From Anaerolineales bacterium HSG25 (GTDB lineage: Bacteria > Chloroflexota > Anaerolineae > 4572-78 > J111), in the NCBI GenBank assembly GCA_030377865.1, contig JAUCGA010000008.1:18499-82498 (forward strand): a DNA stretch of 64,000 nt, read 5' to 3'. Within the stretch, counting starts at the first letter, position 1. Every line of letters begins with the position of its first letter. Of this stretch, positions 34,746 to 43,025 are shown one piece after another. The translations under genes were made by a program, and so were the position numbers. The notes under the pieces are model-generated. The model did no database searches. It was not told the origin of the DNA and worked only from the letters and a program-made list of their open reading frames with translations.

Positions 34746-35318
34746 TTATTGCGTTTCGTAGGCTGTGCCACTAAAGCGACTCGCTCCATCAGGTTTGTCC
34801 TGAGTTAAGGTCAGTTGGTTGCTAGTTGTACCATCTACATCACGAACTGTGATTATTGTCGTAACACTCATGTCGGTGCCAAATCCGGTGCAGACACTAT
34901 AACTAATTTTGCCCTGATACCCATCTCCGGTACGGGTAAACTGTTTGACCTCGAACACCGAACGCCGCCCTGATGGGGCAAACTCGGTCTCTTGGCTGAT
35001 GGTCATGTTGTCAGCCATGCCGTTTCTGTTTGCATAGTTAAATGTAATCTCGTAAGTGGTTCCTTTGGCCCCATTTGGCCCATCACACCCGTTGATGTCG
35101 ATTACAATGCGATTCAGTTGGCTGATGGTAAACACCGCGGTTGACCCTTGGGCATGAGCCGGAAGTTGCCCAACTTCAATAATCGGTTTTATCCATTGAC
35201 CGGGTAACATCGTCGTAGCGATTAATCCACCACTCAGGGCGCTTAGATTTTGCAGTATACGCCGACGGCTGACTATGTTGTTTTGGTCGGGTAATCTATT
35301 TTTATTTGTCATGGTCAT
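34746..35318 (-). CDS. Tat-exported small beta-rich protein, unknown function
   Basis: 190 aa. A twin-arginine-type signal SRRRILQNLSALSGGLIATT is followed by PAHAQGS, a good cleavage site, so the mature protein of about 130 residues is exported folded. The mature part is strand-rich with two Cys (NGCDGPNG and SVCTGFG) that could pair. The leader form SRRxILxxL...LPAHAQ recurs in small exported Chloroflexota proteins. Monocistronic, 24 bases or so downstream of the nth start region. No catalytic motif recognised. Confidence 0.7.
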   Translation of the reverse strand: MTMTNKNRLPDQNNIVSRRRILQNLSALSGGLIATTMLPGQWIKPIIEVGQLPAHAQGSTAVFTISQLNRIVIDINGCDGPNGAKGTTYEITFNYANRNGMADNMTISQETEFAPSGRRSVFEVKQFTRTGDGYQGKISYSVCTGFGTDMSVTTIITVRDVDGTTSNQLTLTQDKPDGASRFSGTAYETQ

Positions 35319-36148
35319 GCTTCCTTATTTCTTATTTAGGTAGTGTTGACGTGTTGACTGATAAAGCCACAAGGCTAAAAACTCAAGATCGCTAAAAGTG
35401 GCCTAAATAGCTGGCTTTAGCTATCAGCATCGGGATTTATTCCGATGTGTCATCTCGGCTCATTCTACCATAATTAGGAGGGATCAACGAATCTTTAGCG
35501 AATCGACTAAGGTCGATGTTGCTTGTGCATAAATACAATAAAAAGAGATGTATATCGTTTAACGATTGTACATCCCTTAAGTAACTTTCATTTCTAAGTT
35601 GTCACTTTTCCCGGAGTGCAAGAATTCCATTCTTGCTGTCAAAATACAATTTTGACACTCCTGTTTTCCTGATCGTTGCGATTATGTAATCGTAACGGGT
35701 ATTTGGCGGGTATATCTTCCTTCAAGGAGGCTTCGCGCTACCCGCCTATTATGGGTACACTTCTGTTTTTTACAAGTTAGTTCTGAAAACAAAAGTTTGT
35801 CGTTTCATTCATGACCTGACATACTGATGATATTAAAAGCATTTTTTGACAGGATTAACAAAATTAACAGGATTTTTTGCTTGTAATCCTGTCAATCCTG
35901 TTAATCCTGTCAGATATTGTTTTAGCCATGTTGAAATGATAAACCTCTGCTGAAAACTACTTAATGATTAAGTGTAAATTGTAAGGTTAAGTAGTTTTCA
36001 GAACTAACTTGTAAATTGTCATTCCCGCACGTTTTTAGCGGGAATCCACTGACAACATAGATTCCCGCCCAAAACATGCGGGAATGACATGTTGATAAAA
36101 ATGACAACTTAGAAACAAAAGTTACTTAAGGATAGCGGTCTAAAAATA
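35319..36148. other. Gene-free intergenic region built of repeats
   Basis: 830 bp with no supportable gene. Units seen in order: a hairpin at 35553-35580 (GATGTATATCG / CGATTGTACATC); a GGAGTGCAAGAATTC / TTGACACTCC core near 35610-35662; a GCGATTATGTAATCG unit at 35684-35725; a diverged CCCGACA-family core at 35817-35935 (GACAGGATTAACA); and GTCATTCCCGC / GCGGGAATGAC arms at 36016-36090. Confidence 0.7.
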
Positions 36149-38557
36149 TCAGTTCGGAACAACAGGCACGGTAAACCAAAATTCAGAGCCAACCCCTTCC
36201 GAACTTTTTACCCCAATTTTGCCACCGTGTAGCTCTACCAACTGTTGACAGATTTTTAAACCCAACCCAGTACCACCATATCGGCGGGAGTCTGACATAT
36301 CCACCTGTTGAAACGATTGAAAGATTAGTTCTACCTTATTTGCAGGAATACCAATCCCCGTATCTTTTATAGAAAAATAAACTTTATTATTAACCGTTGA
36401 TCGCACATTTTCTTCAAGTGATACCTGAATTGTTATCACACCTTTCTCGGTAAATTTGATGGCATTGCCCACCAAATTTAACAAAACCTGTTTCAAACGG
36501 GTATGGTCAGCCCAAATAGGACGTAAGCTGTCGGAAATAATCACCTCAATTTTGATAGGTTTTTCTTTAATGTGTAATTTTGTTGAAGCCAATACCTCAT
36601 CAATAAGTTCTTGCACATCTAAGGATTGAGGGGTAAGTTGTACCTGACCAGATTCTATTTGGGAGATGTCCAGAATATCATTGATAAGAGCTAACAGATG
36701 CTCACCACTTTCATGAATCAACTGTATATCTTCTTTTGCCGATTCTGGTAGCTCACCGCTTAGACCAAGAAGTAATAGTTCAGAAAAACCGTTGATGGCA
36801 TTTAGAGGTGTTCGTAACTCATGGCTCATTACAGTTATAAACTGTGATTTAGCTCGGTCTACCTCTTGTAACTTAGCAATTGTAGCCTGTCTTTCGGCTA
36901 ACAACCGAGCATTGTCAATGGCGATTGCAGTTTGGTTAGCAATTGAATGTAAAAGTGAAATATCTGCGGGAATGAAACGGTCAATCTGTTCACTTTGAAC
37001 ATCTAAAACGCCCAGTACCTGTTCTCCTTTACGAAGCGGTATCGCTAACTCTGAGTTTGTATCCGGTAATAAGGGATTACGGAAAAACTGATTGGATTGG
37101 TTGACATCGTTGATTACACGAAATTTACCTATACTGGCTACCTGCCCCACGATTCCTTGTCCCATCTGCAAGCGATGATCTTCCTTCTTGAGTTTGCGAC
37201 CGACTTCTCCAGATCCCTCAAACATTACAAGCTCATTTGTTTCCGTTTCTATCACATAAAGATGAACATGATAGAAATTAAATTCAGTTTGAATACGATT
37301 AACCACATATTCTAGTAATTCACTTATATCTAGGATAGCGGTAAGTTGGCGACTAATTGCGGCGCTTGTTTCCAAGGCTTGGGTACGTTTTTGAACCCGC
37401 TCCTCGAGGGTGGCTAACAACTCTTTTAGTTGGGTTGTTCGTTCCTGAACCAACTTCTCTAAATGGTTACGATGTTCGGTTAACTCCTGTTCTGTTTTTT
37501 TACGCTCTGTAATATCACGAATAATCAGCGTAGCATGGTTATTAACGGGTCGGATTTGTAAATGAAAATGCCGTTTCAGTTGACTATCTTCAACCTCAAT
37601 TTTGGCAGACTGAGTTTCATCCAACGTTGTCCAAACTTGGCGAGGGAAAGTTTCTAGATAACAGGTGGGGTCGGTACAATCAGGATGAAAAATACGATGC
37701 AATTTTTTGCCTTTAATGTCGATTGTTTCTCCTAAATCCCATCGTTCTAAGGTTTGGTTAGCCCGTACAACCCGCAATTGGTCATCAAGCAGGCATACAA
37801 ACTCAGTTAACGAATCGACAGTTGCCTCCCACTCTTTCTTAGCTCGTTCAATTTGTTTCAAAGATGTTAGAGTTTTGACTTCGGCTTGTTTGCGCTCATT
37901 AATCTCGGTTTGTAACTTTTTATTCGTCTCCGTAAGTTCTTCTGTACGTGCTGAAACCTCTGTCTCAAGATTATGACGTAAAGATTCCAAAGTTATTAGG
38001 GTGTTGTAGGTTCGTAAACCGGTGATGATAGCCGTAAAAAGTTTATCTGCTGTAAGTTCAGTTTTGAGCTTGTAATCATCAATCTCGTACTGTTCGATGA
38101 CTGTTCTTTCGGGAGCATACCCGGGTTGTCCGGTACGTAAAATGATACGTGCAAAAGGATTGTTCAACTCTTGTCGAACATATTTTACCAATCCCAGGCC
38201 CGCATCTCTACTCTCCATAACAACATCGAGCAAAATAAAGACTATATCGGGGTGGTTATGTAAAATTTGACGTGCCTCTTCCGCTGAATAAGCATGTAAT
38301 AGTTTTAGGGCTTTATTTTGGTAAGTAAAGCCAGTTAGAGCCATTTGGGTGACAACATGGACATCCTCATCATCATCTGCTACGAGAATTTTCCAAGTAC
38401 CAGTTATCGTCTCTAACGGTTCATCCTTATCATTTTCTGCTAGGAGAAGCGGATCATCATCAAAAAGCGGGTCATCATCACTAAAAAGCGAGTCGCCATT
38501 ATCAAAAAGAGAGTCACCATCACTAAAGAGATTATCTGTTTGATCTTTATTGCTCAT
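36149..38557 (-). CDS. Hybrid receiver-PAS-GAF histidine kinase with acidic repeat N-terminus
   Basis: 802 aa. Residues 5-45 are tandem acidic heptads (SLFDNGD, SLFSDDD, PLFDDD). A receiver domain follows: ILVADDDEDVHVV, phospho-acceptor Asp111 in FILLDVVME, then LRTGQPG. Next come a coiled coil (about 190-240), a PAS domain with two close Cys (HPDCTDPTCYLE), a second coiled coil, a GAF domain (about 410-550), HisKA with His579 (MSHELRTPLNA) and an HATPase with DTGIGIP and GTGLGL. The start ATG at 38557 follows GGAG and overlaps the upstream kinase gene by 11 bp. It is probably the output partner of that DUF1638 kinase; no DNA-binding domain is present. Confidence 0.88.
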   Translation of the reverse strand: MSNKDQTDNLFSDGDSLFDNGDSLFSDDDPLFDDDPLLLAENDKDEPLETITGTWKILVADDDEDVHVVTQMALTGFTYQNKALKLLHAYSAEEARQILHNHPDIVFILLDVVMESRDAGLGLVKYVRQELNNPFARIILRTGQPGYAPERTVIEQYEIDDYKLKTELTADKLFTAIITGLRTYNTLITLESLRHNLETEVSARTEELTETNKKLQTEINERKQAEVKTLTSLKQIERAKKEWEATVDSLTEFVCLLDDQLRVVRANQTLERWDLGETIDIKGKKLHRIFHPDCTDPTCYLETFPRQVWTTLDETQSAKIEVEDSQLKRHFHLQIRPVNNHATLIIRDITERKKTEQELTEHRNHLEKLVQERTTQLKELLATLEERVQKRTQALETSAAISRQLTAILDISELLEYVVNRIQTEFNFYHVHLYVIETETNELVMFEGSGEVGRKLKKEDHRLQMGQGIVGQVASIGKFRVINDVNQSNQFFRNPLLPDTNSELAIPLRKGEQVLGVLDVQSEQIDRFIPADISLLHSIANQTAIAIDNARLLAERQATIAKLQEVDRAKSQFITVMSHELRTPLNAINGFSELLLLGLSGELPESAKEDIQLIHESGEHLLALINDILDISQIESGQVQLTPQSLDVQELIDEVLASTKLHIKEKPIKIEVIISDSLRPIWADHTRLKQVLLNLVGNAIKFTEKGVITIQVSLEENVRSTVNNKVYFSIKDTGIGIPANKVELIFQSFQQVDMSDSRRYGGTGLGLKICQQLVELHGGKIGVKSSEGVGSEFWFTVPVVPN

Positions 38558-40403
38558 GATGTTCTCCAATATTTAAGGGTAAAACAACCACAAATAGTAC
38601 TCCTTTCCCCAACTCGCTTTCGCAATGTATACTACCGCCAAGTTTTTGAGTGACAATGTTATAAACAATATGTAACCCCAATCCCGTACCAATCTGTTTA
38701 TCAGAGGTAAAGAATGGGTCGAATATTTTGGGGAGTGTATCTTCTGAAATACCTTTCCCATTATCCTGATAAGTCAATATTAGTTGATCATTATCGGTTT
38801 TGGCGACAATTTTTATCTGTCCTTGAGCCTGATTTTGAAACCCATGAGTCTGAGAATTAACAATTAGGTTGGTTATTATCTGGGCCAACGCGCCGGGGAA
38901 ACTGGTCAATTCGATTATTTCATCACACTCTAACTTAACGTCAATTTTAGTTGGGCCTTCTTGAAGTTTCGGTTTAAGACTAACAAGTATATCTTTTAAT
39001 GAGGATTTTAGCTGAAAATTAGATCGGTGTTCCGAGATTTGGTCTACCGAAACACGTTTAAAACTTTTAACTAACTCATCGGTTCGGTATAAATTGCTTA
39101 AAATTAGTTGACTTGTATCGTATGTTATCTGTAAATATTGCTGTAAATCCTGTCGTCGCATGTTGTTCGTCTTGAATATCTCAACAAACTTTTTTGTTTT
39201 TCCCAACAAGTTCGAGGAGGCGGTAATACTTGTTCCTACTGGTGTATTTATTTCGTGAGCGACTCCAGCAACTAGACCACCAAGAGCGGCCATTTTTTCA
39301 GATTCAATCAACTGTTGCTGAGTTTCTTGTAAATCTTTTAAGGTCTCGACTAATTGGTTTCTCTGCTCGGTAATTAGCTGATATTGGCGGGCGTTGGCAA
39401 TTGCCAAGTCGCATACCCCGGCAATACTCAAGGCTAAGTTTAGATAATATTCCTTATATTCTGGAAACGCTATCTGTTCAACTTCTAAAATGCCTTGTTG
39501 TCCGATTCGTAACCGAAATCCCTGACCCGATTCTGTCCACACATGCTCGTTAGTCAGGCTCGCCAATCGTTTTTGTACCGTCACCTCATCAGCCGGTGGG
39601 GATGACCATGAGCGTCGGATACGACCTAATCTTTCCTCTCGTAACGGTAAGTATGATAGTTCTCCGGGGGCGCAAAGCATGGTAAACAGTTCGAGCATAC
39701 CTTCAATAACCTCCTCCTCTGTTTTCATGCTAGAGAAGCTACTCATCAAATCAAAGGTCATGGTATGCTCAGATAACTGACGATTTTTATCAGATAACGT
39801 TGTTTCGGTCTTTTTCTGTTCTTGGGTTAAGCGCCACTGTAAGACGATTTCTGTTAATGTCAGTTTTAAGTAATCTAAACCAATGGGGATAATTTCGTAA
39901 GGTAGCGCGACAAATTCGGAAAATTCTTGGATACGTTGAAAGCTCTTTTCATCAACACCGGTGTCCAACAACAACAACCGACTAGCAGACTCGCGGAAAA
40001 ACTCGCGCCCTAACTCACGGTCAAATTGCCACTCATCTAGTTGACGTTTCCAACGAGCCAACCAACCGGGCGTTATGAGATAAGCCCCACTCCTAATATA
40101 GCTATCAATTATGGCCCTGCTGGCAAACAGATGGAAACATTGCTGTATCTTGTGAATATGATAATGTTCTAACTCTGCGGGGGCATCTGTTAGCTGAATG
40201 ATACAACGACTGCCAAATATATTAACTTGACCGAGATTATCCTGCCTAGAGTTAGCCAACTCTAGCGTGTCCCACGTGGTTGGCGGACGACCACATTTGG
40301 CCGGAAAAGTGGAGACAACCACATCATCCCATCCTTCGGACTTGATAATCGCTTCTATTTCTCTTTTGAAAAATCCACACATCTGAATACAGAGTTTAGT
40401 CAT
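38547..40403 (-). CDS. Histidine kinase with DUF1638-like N-terminal domain
   Basis: 618 aa. The first 190 residues (LCIQMCGFFKREIEAIIK, FGSRCII, then RSGAYLITPGWLARWKR) match the pattern of DUF1638 proteins, which normally occur as separate genes beside corrinoid methyltransferase systems. A coiled coil and GAF-like middle domain follow. The kinase core has the H-box GLVAGVAHEINTP with His383, an N-box IITNLIVNSQTHG, DNGKGIS and GTGLGLHIVYNIV. No membrane segment, so the signal is cytoplasmic. Upstream genes encode a MtaA/UroD-like and a corrinoid protein on the same strand, 84 bp away. I infer that it reads the state of that corrinoid pathway. Confidence 0.85.
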   Translation of the reverse strand: MTKLCIQMCGFFKREIEAIIKSEGWDDVVVSTFPAKCGRPPTTWDTLELANSRQDNLGQVNIFGSRCIIQLTDAPAELEHYHIHKIQQCFHLFASRAIIDSYIRSGAYLITPGWLARWKRQLDEWQFDRELGREFFRESASRLLLLDTGVDEKSFQRIQEFSEFVALPYEIIPIGLDYLKLTLTEIVLQWRLTQEQKKTETTLSDKNRQLSEHTMTFDLMSSFSSMKTEEEVIEGMLELFTMLCAPGELSYLPLREERLGRIRRSWSSPPADEVTVQKRLASLTNEHVWTESGQGFRLRIGQQGILEVEQIAFPEYKEYYLNLALSIAGVCDLAIANARQYQLITEQRNQLVETLKDLQETQQQLIESEKMAALGGLVAGVAHEINTPVGTSITASSNLLGKTKKFVEIFKTNNMRRQDLQQYLQITYDTSQLILSNLYRTDELVKSFKRVSVDQISEHRSNFQLKSSLKDILVSLKPKLQEGPTKIDVKLECDEIIELTSFPGALAQIITNLIVNSQTHGFQNQAQGQIKIVAKTDNDQLILTYQDNGKGISEDTLPKIFDPFFTSDKQIGTGLGLHIVYNIVTQKLGGSIHCESELGKGVLFVVVLPLNIGEHHEQ

Positions 40404-40487
40404 TGTGAGTAAGGGAGTAAGGGAGTAGGGAATAGGGGAGTACGCTTACTCCCTCTACTTCCCCCTACTCTCATTACTTCCACCAAA

Positions 40488-41531
40488 TTAAATCTCTATC
40501 GGATAACGTCCCCATTTATGTACGGCTTCGGAGATGCCCAACAGTACTTCTTCTGGAACTTGCCACGGGATTTCACCATGATTGTCAGCCATAATATATC
40601 CACCGCCCGGCCCAGCTTTGGCAATGGCATCTTTGACGATTGTTTCAGTTTGCTCTGGAGTCCAATTACGCATCTCAATACCGTTCAGATTACCCAAAAC
40701 GGTTAGTTTGCCTTTACATGCGGCCTTCATCTCAGCTAAATCCTCGTCAACACTGGTACCAACAACCACCGTACCAGTTTGAGCAATATCACCAACAATA
40801 GGCAAACAGCGTCCCGAAGCTACATGGGTAGCCGTCGGGCCGTTAATCCGAGCAATGGTTCGTTTGGCAATTTCAAACCCTGTTTTGAGATACATGTCGC
40901 GGGTGGAGATGGTGACAGAGGAAACTGGGTCAAAGTAACATATCGCCGTCGCTCCAGCCTCTAGTTGAGCATTCGCCCATGCTACGCAGAACTCCTCATT
41001 CTTTTTCATTAGCAAATTAAACAAATCAGGTTGTTCATACATTAACTCAATATATTTATCAAACCCCATCTGCATAACCGGCAACGAGAAGGGAGAGACA
41101 GCTACTCCAATGATGGGCGCATCATCGCCAACCTTTTCCTTCATCATGTTAATCGCTTTTAGGGCCTCGCCCAAACATTTGGATTCCTTAACGTTGGGGG
41201 GTTCAACTGTCTTGATATCTTCGGGCTTACGAATAAACGGTCGCCCCGAATTTGGCGGGCCATTTTCGACATAAATAACCTCTCCTCCCCAAGCTTCAAC
41301 CTCAATAGGGGCATAAAAAAGGCCATTAAGGCAATCATGTCGATATTTAGCCCGCATACGAAGTTGCCCTTCAACCACATTTTCTGCTTTGGAAAAATAC
41401 TCTTTAATAGATAGACCTAACTCTTTGGCTCCATGCATGGTAACGAGTAAAAATAACGGTACTCTATCCGGCTCTTGGTGGCCTAAGGTTGTCAGAACAC
41501 GTTGTAATGATGTCATTGTTGTTTGGGTCAT
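40488..41531 (-). CDS. MtaA/uroporphyrinogen decarboxylase-like methyltransferase family protein
   Basis: A 347-aa UroD/MtaA-fold protein (RVLTTLGHQEPDRVPLFLLV at the start; VSPFSLPVMQMGF; CYFDPVSSVT). Members in corrinoid operons move methyl groups between a corrinoid protein and a thiol such as coenzyme M, using a zinc site formed by HxC and a later Cys. Here the equivalent positions read His236-Val-Ala238 and His318 (ADNHGEIP), so the Cys ligands are missing. It overlaps the corrinoid protein gene by ATGA. The role may be binding or sensing, or a methyl transfer with another metal set; this is inference. Haem biosynthesis HemE is unlikely, since the N-terminal Arg motif of HemE is not seen. 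Confidence 0.8.
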   Translation of the reverse strand: MTQTTMTSLQRVLTTLGHQEPDRVPLFLLVTMHGAKELGLSIKEYFSKAENVVEGQLRMRAKYRHDCLNGLFYAPIEVEAWGGEVIYVENGPPNSGRPFIRKPEDIKTVEPPNVKESKCLGEALKAINMMKEKVGDDAPIIGVAVSPFSLPVMQMGFDKYIELMYEQPDLFNLLMKKNEEFCVAWANAQLEAGATAICYFDPVSSVTISTRDMYLKTGFEIAKRTIARINGPTATHVASGRCLPIVGDIAQTGTVVVGTSVDEDLAEMKAACKGKLTVLGNLNGIEMRNWTPEQTETIVKDAIAKAGPGGGYIMADNHGEIPWQVPEEVLLGISEAVHKWGRYPIEI

Positions 41532-42151
41532 GATGCACCTGCCATAACTTTATTAATTACCTCAACCGCTTCAGAAGCATTTTTACACATCATATCTGCT
41601 CCTACCTCTTTATATAGGTCAGGATCAAATCGGAAAGGGGCACCACCAACGATAACTTTCATCCCATCATTGAGCTTGGGAATAACTTCCTTAATTCGTA
41701 ACGCCGAAGGAAGCATCAGCGTCGAGATTAACAATACTTTAACTCCCTCCTCATTTGCCCGTTGAGTAAGACCGGCTACGTCGGTTCTACCATAATCTTT
41801 CACTGTAAAACCACTGGCACGCAAGATAGAATAAACAATTCGTTTGCCCAATACATGATAATCCTCAAGTACCGTAATTGCCATGTTGTGTTGTTCTTTG
41901 CGGCGAGAATCTTTGGGTGGCAAAACTGTGTCAATTAACTTCTCGCATATCCGTCCGCTCATGTAAAGTTGAGATAAGGCGACCCCTCCTTGTTCCCACC
42001 CGTCACCAATACGTTCTAGGGCGGGAACGACAACCTGCTCTACAAACTCCATTGGTGACTTGTCTTTTAATGCTGAAGCTAATATCTCCTCAGCCGCTAA
42101 CTGGTCGAGAGCCAAGAGCGCTTGTTCAAATTGTTCTACTCGTTGTGTCAC
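41528..42151 (-). CDS. Corrinoid (B12)-binding protein, MtaC/MttC-like
   Basis: 207 aa from a GTG start supported by AAGGAG at good spacing; the longer frame to 42214 adds unlikely sequence. An N-terminal helical cap (EQFEQALLALDQLAAEEILA ... GWEQGGVALSQLYMSG) is followed by the B12-binding Rossmann domain with the lower-axial motif DYHVLG (His99), then LISTLMLPSAL and VIVGGAPF. It should carry a methyl-cobamide as substrate of the adjacent MtaA-like protein. It is the first gene of the operon leading to the DUF1638 kinase. Confidence 0.9.
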   Translation of the reverse strand: MTQRVEQFEQALLALDQLAAEEILASALKDKSPMEFVEQVVVPALERIGDGWEQGGVALSQLYMSGRICEKLIDTVLPPKDSRRKEQHNMAITVLEDYHVLGKRIVYSILRASGFTVKDYGRTDVAGLTQRANEEGVKVLLISTLMLPSALRIKEVIPKLNDGMKVIVGGAPFRFDPDLYKEVGADMMCKNASEAVEVINKVMAGAS

Positions 42152-42286
42152 TATTGTTCTCCTTAAATTAGTTGAAGCTAAAAAGCTTGGTCGAATAATA
42201 AAATTGTAGTTCATTCTACCATAATAGGGAGCGATAAACGAATCTTAGCCTATATCTCGCGCTACTTACTAACCTCAGCTTCAGTA

Positions 42287-42413
42287 CCCGACATACTGAT
42301 TAAATGATTTTTTTGATAGGATTAACAGAATTAACAGGATTTTTTGCCTTTAATCTTGTTAATTCTGTCAGATATTCTTTTGTGTTTAGTTGAGACTAAA
42401 TATCCTTGTCGGG
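42287..42413. repeat. TIR repeat, CCCGACA family, copy 2
   Basis: CCCGACATACTG to CTTGTCGGG with the core GATAGGATTAACAGAATTAA and its partner CTTGTTAATTCTGTCAGAT. First of four repeats that fill the 874-bp gap 42152-43025. Confidence 0.8.
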
Positions 42414-42578
42414 TAACAAGACCTCAGCTAGAGATTTGTCGGTATAACAAAAAGAGACATACACCTAATCAAAATGGCGTATATCTCTAGAGTTGTTCGG
42501 GAACAAAGGAGTGCAAAAGCTTCTTGCTTTTGCCAGCGTCAAACATGCAAAAGCAAGAAGCTTTTGTACTCCACAGAC

Positions 42579-42668
42579 GTAAATATTCAGTGAACTCGCC
42601 AGAAAGAACGTCAGAAGCCCGATTTCTTTGAGAAATCGGGCTTCTAGGGTGGCTTTACTAATTTTTAC
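42579..42668. repeat. Palindromic dispersed repeat, CCCGATTTC family, copy 3
   Basis: GTAAATATTCAGTGAACTCG to TACTAATTTTTAC with AGAAGCCCGATTTC / GAAATCGGGCTTCT at its centre; nearly identical to the copy at 1436. A GTTCGG / GGAGTGCAAAAGC unit (42494-42573) abuts it on the left. Confidence 0.8.
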
Positions 42669-42744
42669 CCACAGACCTCGATTTTGAGATTGTATAAATT
42701 AATAACCCTGCAAAACAATTCTTGACTTTTTAAGCGAAAAAATA

Positions 42745-42812
42745 TTCTCGCAGAGGCGCGGAGACGCAGAGAAAAACATAAAAACTCTGCGTCTCCGCGT
42801 CTCTGCGAGAAT
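42745..42812. repeat. GCGGAGACGCAGAG hairpin, copy 2
   Basis: Arms of 27 bp (TTCTCGCAGAGGCGCGGAGA and the complement of CGTCTCTGCGAGAA) with one mismatch and an A-rich loop. A relative is at 23321-23386. Confidence 0.75.
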
Positions 42813-43025
42813 TTTACTACGGATTGGTATTTTGCACGGAAAATCCTAGAGGGTCCTAAATGTATTCGGGATACTCTTTAACGACTTGCATATTTGTTAT
42901 ATCTCCTTTATAGTGAAATTGAATGAAGCATTGGCTTAGTAGTACAGAACAATTGTTTTTTATTGGCAAGTTGTTGTACAAAATTTACGGCGATGGTCAT
43001 GGCTTTTTCTTAGGTGTTGAAATTA

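Noticed and set aside
40404..40487. Terminator or operator upstream of the DUF1638 kinase gene
   Set aside because: GGGAGTAGGGAATAGGGG and ACTCCCTCTACTTCCCCC can pair, but the sequence is a simple purine/pyrimidine repeat with no T-run; I cannot tell a transcript end from a low-complexity repeat.
42152..42286. Cobalamin riboswitch before the corrinoid gene
   Set aside because: Searched by eye for a B12-box-like GCCACTG element and found none.
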